Assembly: GCA_029959085.1 (NCBI GenBank) | Contig: JARWIR010000003.1 | Location: 32,379,505 to 32,443,504, forward strand | DNA: 64,000 bases | Source of the DNA: Nemophila menziesii | Taxonomy: Eukaryota; Streptophyta; Magnoliopsida; Boraginales; Hydrophyllaceae | Reading direction: 5' to 3' | In this document: one piece after another, positions 59,229-64,000 of the stretch | Numbering within the stretch: the first letter of the stretch is position 1 | Layout of the letters: every line of letters begins with the position of its first letter | Made by a program: the position numbers and the translations under genes | Notes under the pieces: model-generated | What the model was told of the DNA's origin: nothing | Seen by the model: only the letters and a program-made list of their open reading frames with translations | The model's database searches: none

Positions 59229-60250
59229 TAAGAGTACAACACATGGGTTATTGCATAAATATGAAGGTGCAGATGAGTGCAATAAGCGGAATGTGTATTT
59301 TAGTGAAAATATGCTTTGTCTATAATGGTGGTGTGTGCGAGTAATCTTGGTGGGTTATGTGAACATATTGGTGAGTTACATGTAAACAGTTGTATAACAA
59401 TGGTGGTGTGTACGTGTATAATAGGTGGGTTGACTGAAATATTTAATGGGTTGTTTTTAGATTCAGTTTTGATGCAAAAGAGAAACGTGGTAGACTATAA
59501 CAAATGTTTGCTTCTGTGTGAGTTGCATCGAGAGAGTCGACTTAAGATTGTAGCTGAATGACTTAATAACTTCAAACGTGGAAGACTATAACAAATTTAC
59601 CATATTAATTAGCTATGATTATGGGATATTATTTGATATGCGATAAAAAAGGAATTCGTTATCAAGTGATAAATATGGCAGAATCTATTAGAATCATTTC
59701 ATGTAGGGGTAGCCATGGTATAAGAAAAAAATTTGGACTCTTATGGGGGAAAAAAATTGTGGACTCAATGGGTATGGGTTATTGAGGTTTTGGACTTAAT
59801 TGACTAGTATCTCTTCTTGAAAAAAATTGTGTATTATTTTTACGGAAAAAACTTTGTTTGGCGCGTACGAATGGGTGGATCTCGACACGATATCTTCGAT
59901 CGGGTTTCTAAATAAATCCGGACATTAACTTTGGGCATGACAAAAACCCCTCCATAAGTCTAGAAAAATACTATTAGGGACCCTTACACGTAAAAACGAA
60001 CATAAATAGCATTTGGTATGTACCAAAACCAAAAAAATTGGTACGTTCCAAATAAATAAATATTGGTCTATACCAAACTTAAAAATGTTGGTCTGTACCA
60101 AAAACGAACTGAGTATGAGTAGGGGTAGGGGTATAAGGGTAAAAATATCTAACTAAAAAATCAAATTTAGGCCTTTGTTAGAATGATTTTTTTAGTTAGG
60201 ACTTTGTGAATTTTTGTTTTTGTTATTTGGGCTTCTAACAGTAATATCAT
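59229..60250. other. AT-rich spacer with short duplicated phrases
   Basis: Near 59322-59440 the phrase ATGGTGGTGTGT...GGTGGGTT occurs twice, giving a spurious frame. Near 60018-60100 the words TTGGTACGTTCC, TTGGTCTATACC and TTGGTCTGTACC recur. No gene supported. Confidence 0.4.
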
Positions 60251-60251
60251 C

Positions 60252-60253
<2 letters not shown>

Positions 60254-60319
<66 letters not shown>
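60254..60319. repeat. (TTA)22 microsatellite
   Basis: Uninterrupted TTA/ATT trinucleotide repeat of about 66 bp. It creates a poly-Ile frame on the minus strand. Confidence 0.93.
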
Positions 60320-60533
60320 GTACTCTTGTAATAATCATTGGGTTAATTTTATCGGTGGGTCTTAGCCTAACTGGATAGAACTCTGGTTTTTTTTTAAACG
60401 AAATCTGTAAATCCAAATTAACTTTATGATGTTATAAAAAATTATTAGGTTAATTTAAGCTTGATAATATTATTTTTTCTACTATATGCATGATAGAATA
60501 GATACTAATTTTATTATTAAAATAATTTTTTAT

Positions 60534-61259
60534 TGTAAATAATAATAATGGATGTTCTTTGAATTTCTAAGTCTTTCCCATTAGTTGACAAAAAAAGAAG
60601 TCTTTTCCATTCTCATGTTTATGGAAAGAGCTTATTATATGAAATGGAGGGTCATATATATCTTATAAATATATGATCTTCATCCCATTACCTTTTATAC
60701 AAGTTGAATGAAAGAGTTCTTATTATATTCTACTCTTTTCTCTTGTATATCTCACCTTTCTCCTTTAGTTTACAACATTAGCTGATCCACAATATTGGAA
60801 TGCGACAACTTAGATATCTCTTGCCAATATTAGGGGGAGCGTGAACAAGACATTGTACTCTTTTTCCTTCGTCTAAGTTTTTATCCCACTGGGTTTTTCT
60901 TGACAAGGTTTTAACGATGCAGTATTTCAAGATAATTAGTCCTATGTATATGTATTATTTTTCCTTCGACCAAGATTTAATTTATCCCATAGGGTTTTTA
61001 TTGTAAAGGTTTTAATGAGACATATTTTATAAGGAACGGATATCCAAGGGGGAGTATTGTAAATAATTAGTGGGTGTCCTTTGGATATCTAGACCTTTTC
61101 ACTTTACCATATTTATGGGAGAAATTATTGTGTAACATGAAGGGTCATATATATCGTATAAATATATGAAATTCATTCATTTGTATTGGACACAAGTTAG
61201 AATGAAAAGAACAAGCTTATACTTTACTCTTTTTGTTTTTCTTATCTCAGTTTATAACA
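60534..61259 (+). mobile_element. Ty1/copia remnant: two LTRs around a 3' noncoding piece
   Basis: LTR-like copies at 60534-60777 and 61058-61259 both start TGTAAATAAT and end in TTACAACA or TATAACA. They share ATATATCxTATAAATATATGA. The spacer ends with the copia polypurine tract AAGGGGGAGTAT directly before the second LTR. It also has the familiar 3' copia phrase TTTTTATCCCACTGGGTTTTTC. No primer site follows the first LTR and no coding sequence survives. Confidence 0.75.
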
Positions 61260-62090
61260 CGTTGTCAAGGAAATACAAATGAAAAAAGGATACAGTCGCA
61301 TCCTTCGAAAATTTAAGGTTACCTAATTGTTCTCTTGAAGTAGATATTATTGTAGGTAGAAGATTTGAACAATTATATGTTAAGATCTTTACACATTTCA
61401 TGTCATAAAATAATCCTGGCTTAGTAATATCGTAAGTAGAGTTTTATCCCAGATTTTATGGTTTAACATTACATTTTCTTGTAAACTATAACGTTTCATT
61501 TTTCGAAGTGAATGGAGCTACATTCCCTTAAGTGAATGTAACTGTTTTCATTATCTTAATAAATAGACGTGTGAATGACAAAACAAGTGGGTTAACGTTG
61601 TATCCCATGATTATATATTATTACCTGGAGAGAATAGTATCACATTCTCTAAAGCAAATGCACTATTTTCACCTTTTACAAAAATTGACCCGGTAATGGA
61701 TATAATTGAGTGACTTAAATATTGTTTTTCCTAACTAAAAACCATTTCTTGAAGTGAATGGGAGTGCGTTTCTGGAAGAAAATTCAATGTCTTTCAATGT
61801 GTCTAGAATTGACATCTTGGTAACGCGAACTCCAAACGAGGTTAAGGTAAGGAAAAAATTCTTACCACCAGAAGTAGAATAATAAGGAATATTCTGAAAG
61901 TAAAAGATCACGGTAAATAAGCCATCACGAAATGATAACCATGAATATTATCAATAAAGTGGAACTATATAGTGTCTGCGTACCCGTAGAATACTAAGAC
62001 ATTTAGTCGATCTAACTAAAAGTTTTTGGATGCCCAAAAAGTTATGTTACCTTGAGGTAGAAAATTGACATAATTGGAGAATTATGTTTT
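61260..62090. other. AT-rich spacer, decayed repeat
   Basis: Between 61500 and 61770 words like GAAGTGAATGG and CATTCCCTT recur in both orientations, suggesting an old inverted-repeat element. No gene seen. Confidence 0.35.
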
Positions 62091-62790
62091 AAGTAAATCC
62101 CAAAGAAATTAACTACATTTAAAGGATATTTCTAATATGAATAAAACCCATTAAAGTACCCATATCCAACAAAGTCGTCACTTTTAGCTATAACTATATT
62201 TAAGGCCACTTTGAGACGAGTTCTGGAAACTAGGCTTCTACGAGGCGATGGACCAAAAATAACCACAATTAAATCTAAGGTTTAATATAAGTAAGGTTTA
62301 GAGAAACCTGTCTTTTCCCGAGGATGATGGTAGTGGTTGAGTTCCCCATGTAAGCACATTCTCCATCAGACACTTCCACGAACTTCTTGACCATGTTCTT
62401 ATTTAAGATTAATTGTTTGGATAATATAGTGTCGAGAATTCATTCGCTCTTATTCTCCACTAGATCCACCTTAACCATCGGAACAACAGTTACCTCGTCT
62501 GTCTTAGTTAGGTCAACAACGAGTTTTGGAGCTTGATCCTTTCTCTAATAACACTGGTCTACCTCGTGTCATACTTTCCCACAACAATAGCACGTGCCTT
62601 TGGTCATGACTTTATTTGTATGACCGGAACTACCAGTTAAATTAGTATTTGAAGTATTAGAAATAAAATATATAAAGCTATCCTTGAGGCAATTTTCCTC
62701 TTCGAGTTGTAAATGATTAATCAGTTCTTGAAGGATAATTTCTTTTTTCTTGAAATGTCTACCCAAATGAAATTTACAGACTTCTCCTTA
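62091..62790 (-). pseudogene. Decayed Ty1/copia gag and protease fragment
   Basis: Reading leftward on the minus strand, a gag C-terminus (KEIILQELINHLQLEEEN) is followed by a zinc-knuckle piece (CYCCGKV...H), then after frameshifts a protease region (RILDTILSK in place of the usual LDTGASKH, then FVEVSDGECAYMGNSTTT and ILGKRQV). Further left, VSRTRLKVAL and DFVGYGYFNG match the sequence after protease in copia pol. Stops and shifts are frequent. The active-site Gly-Ala is lost. It may derive from the same family as the LTR pair at 60.5-61.3 kb, in the opposite orientation. Confidence 0.7.
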
Positions 62791-64000
62791 GTGAACAGAT
62801 TGAGAAACAGTTTCTTCCTTTTGTTCAAGAGTCTCTTCTAGCCAACAAGTTACTATTATTGAGCTTGGTCAAGAGAGTGAAATTCCTTTCCAATTCTCCT
62901 TCGGTAGCGGTTGCATGGTCAATAGTAGAAAACTCCTCGAACACAACGAAATCAAGATCAAATTGGTTGAGACAAATTAGAAGTTTTTGTGCGCAACGTT
63001 TGCGGTTGGAACCATTATGATTCCAACTTTGACACCTTGGGAGGCGTTTTTTTATTTAAAAAGGAAGCAACAACAGAGAAGTGAAAAGTCATTTATGATT
63101 AGTTGTTTAACAAAAATCCTTGTAAATTGATGGTAAAATATGAATATTGATCGTTAAATGATAAGCACACGATAAGCACACGAATGATTTCTAAATACAA
63201 TAAGAAACTTACAAGTTATACATAAATAAATAACGATTACAACAAAAATTTACAAAGCAATCCAGAAAATTTGAGTCATATTGTGACATCTACATACTAA
63301 TCTTAGTGTCTTTTACAAATGACTCTAACTCATCTTATATAGTGTTAGAGGTCTTTCAAATATGTCCACACTTAATGATTTTCATAAAAGCGTTCACCAT
63401 AAAGACAACTGTTTTTCAACTTTAAAAACCGGATATGATATTAGACATTTCTTTTTTGACAATTGGGAGAACGAATCTTGACAAGATTTGTAACTTCTGT
63501 TACAGTCGATTCATAATTGACAGAGTTACAAACGCTGGGATAGAGTATTCAAGGTTGGACGTTTTTTTCTTATAATAGTCTTTCCAAATGTGGTCAATGT
63601 TAGTATATAAGGTCCAATTATAAAAAATGTTTTTTTTTTTATTCCCTAAATTTTCCAACTCACCATCAACATTACCACGACATCGCCGGGCTGGCCGGAC
63701 GAAGGTGGGGGATAATGGTGGTGACCATGACCATGGTGCACCCGTGTGTGGTATTTCCCTTACTTTTCGTTTCTAGAAAGATTTAAAAGAAATTGAGGAT
63801 CATGTTGATGGAAGTGTTGAAGGCGTTGAGGAAGAATTTTTTTTTTTTTCAAAGAATTGAGGAAGAAACTGAGGTGCGTGTGATGAAGGTGTTGAAGGCG
63901 GTGAACAAGTAAATGAGATTCATGTTTATGTTGGTGTTGAAGATGTTGAGGTTTATGTAGCTTTTGAAGTCAATATACATGTCTAGATTCAAATTAAAGA
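62791..64000. other. Right-end spacer, nothing assigned
   Basis: AT-rich sequence with a few A/T runs. A GC-richer patch near 63680-63750 and GAAGGTGTTGAAG-type repeated phrases near 63800-63970 give no convincing gene. Confidence 0.4.

Noticed and set aside
60352..60392. tRNA A-box-like sequence (TTAGCCTAACTGGATAGA)
   Set aside because: No B box or tRNA fold follows; a T run comes instead.

Overview
This is plant nuclear DNA, most likely from a eudicot. The sequence is AT-rich with many microsatellites, has spliced genes with GT-AG introns, and is packed with transposons. It carries an Athila-type Ty3 retrotransposon nest, several MITEs, a type I MADS-box gene and a JASON-family gene. I see no bacterial operon, rRNA gene, CRISPR array or certain tRNA gene. 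The species cannot be fixed from the sequence alone.

Layout. 0-1.9 kb holds two non-autonomous hAT elements with exact 8-bp target duplications; the first carries a nested Mutator-like MITE with its own 9-bp duplication. 2.1-4.6 kb is a decayed minus-strand gene of the same family as the genes at 37-51 kb. 4.65-25.3 kb is a retrotransposon nest: Athila-type element B, cut on its left next to an LTR fragment, is split in its integrase by the younger element A (7.4-18.9 kb) and in its 3' part by a solo LTR (C, 21.7-23.2 kb). 25.3-33.8 kb is repeat-rich spacer with an inverted, truncated fourth Athila-type element (D), MITEs, a possible SINE and microsatellites. 33.85-36.6 kb is the only clear host-gene island: an AGL80-like MADS-box gene and a four-exon JASON-family gene.

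37-55.6 kb is the most interesting block. Three tandem genes (U1, U2, U3) share one architecture: a leader intron, then five coding exons separated only by phase-0 introns, with exon 2 always 141 bp. Each encodes an N-terminal plant transposon-associated domain, a coiled coil, a long acidic disordered region and a C-terminal Ulp1-like (C48) domain whose catalytic His, Asp and Cys are all replaced. They converge with a complete-looking minus-strand MuDRA-type transposase, with a small unknown gene between. The octamer GTCTGTAC is strongly enriched across this block. I infer a very large MuDR-type element carrying an amplified pseudo-protease family, but I could not identify its terminal repeats with confidence.

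55.6-64 kb has no supported host gene. It contains pyrimidine-rich GC islands, a GGTACAGCCC-type degenerate repeat, a TTA microsatellite, paired copia LTR remnants and a decayed inverted copia gag/protease fragment. Coordinates of exons and element ends were placed by eye from splice signals, paralogue comparison and duplicated target sites.
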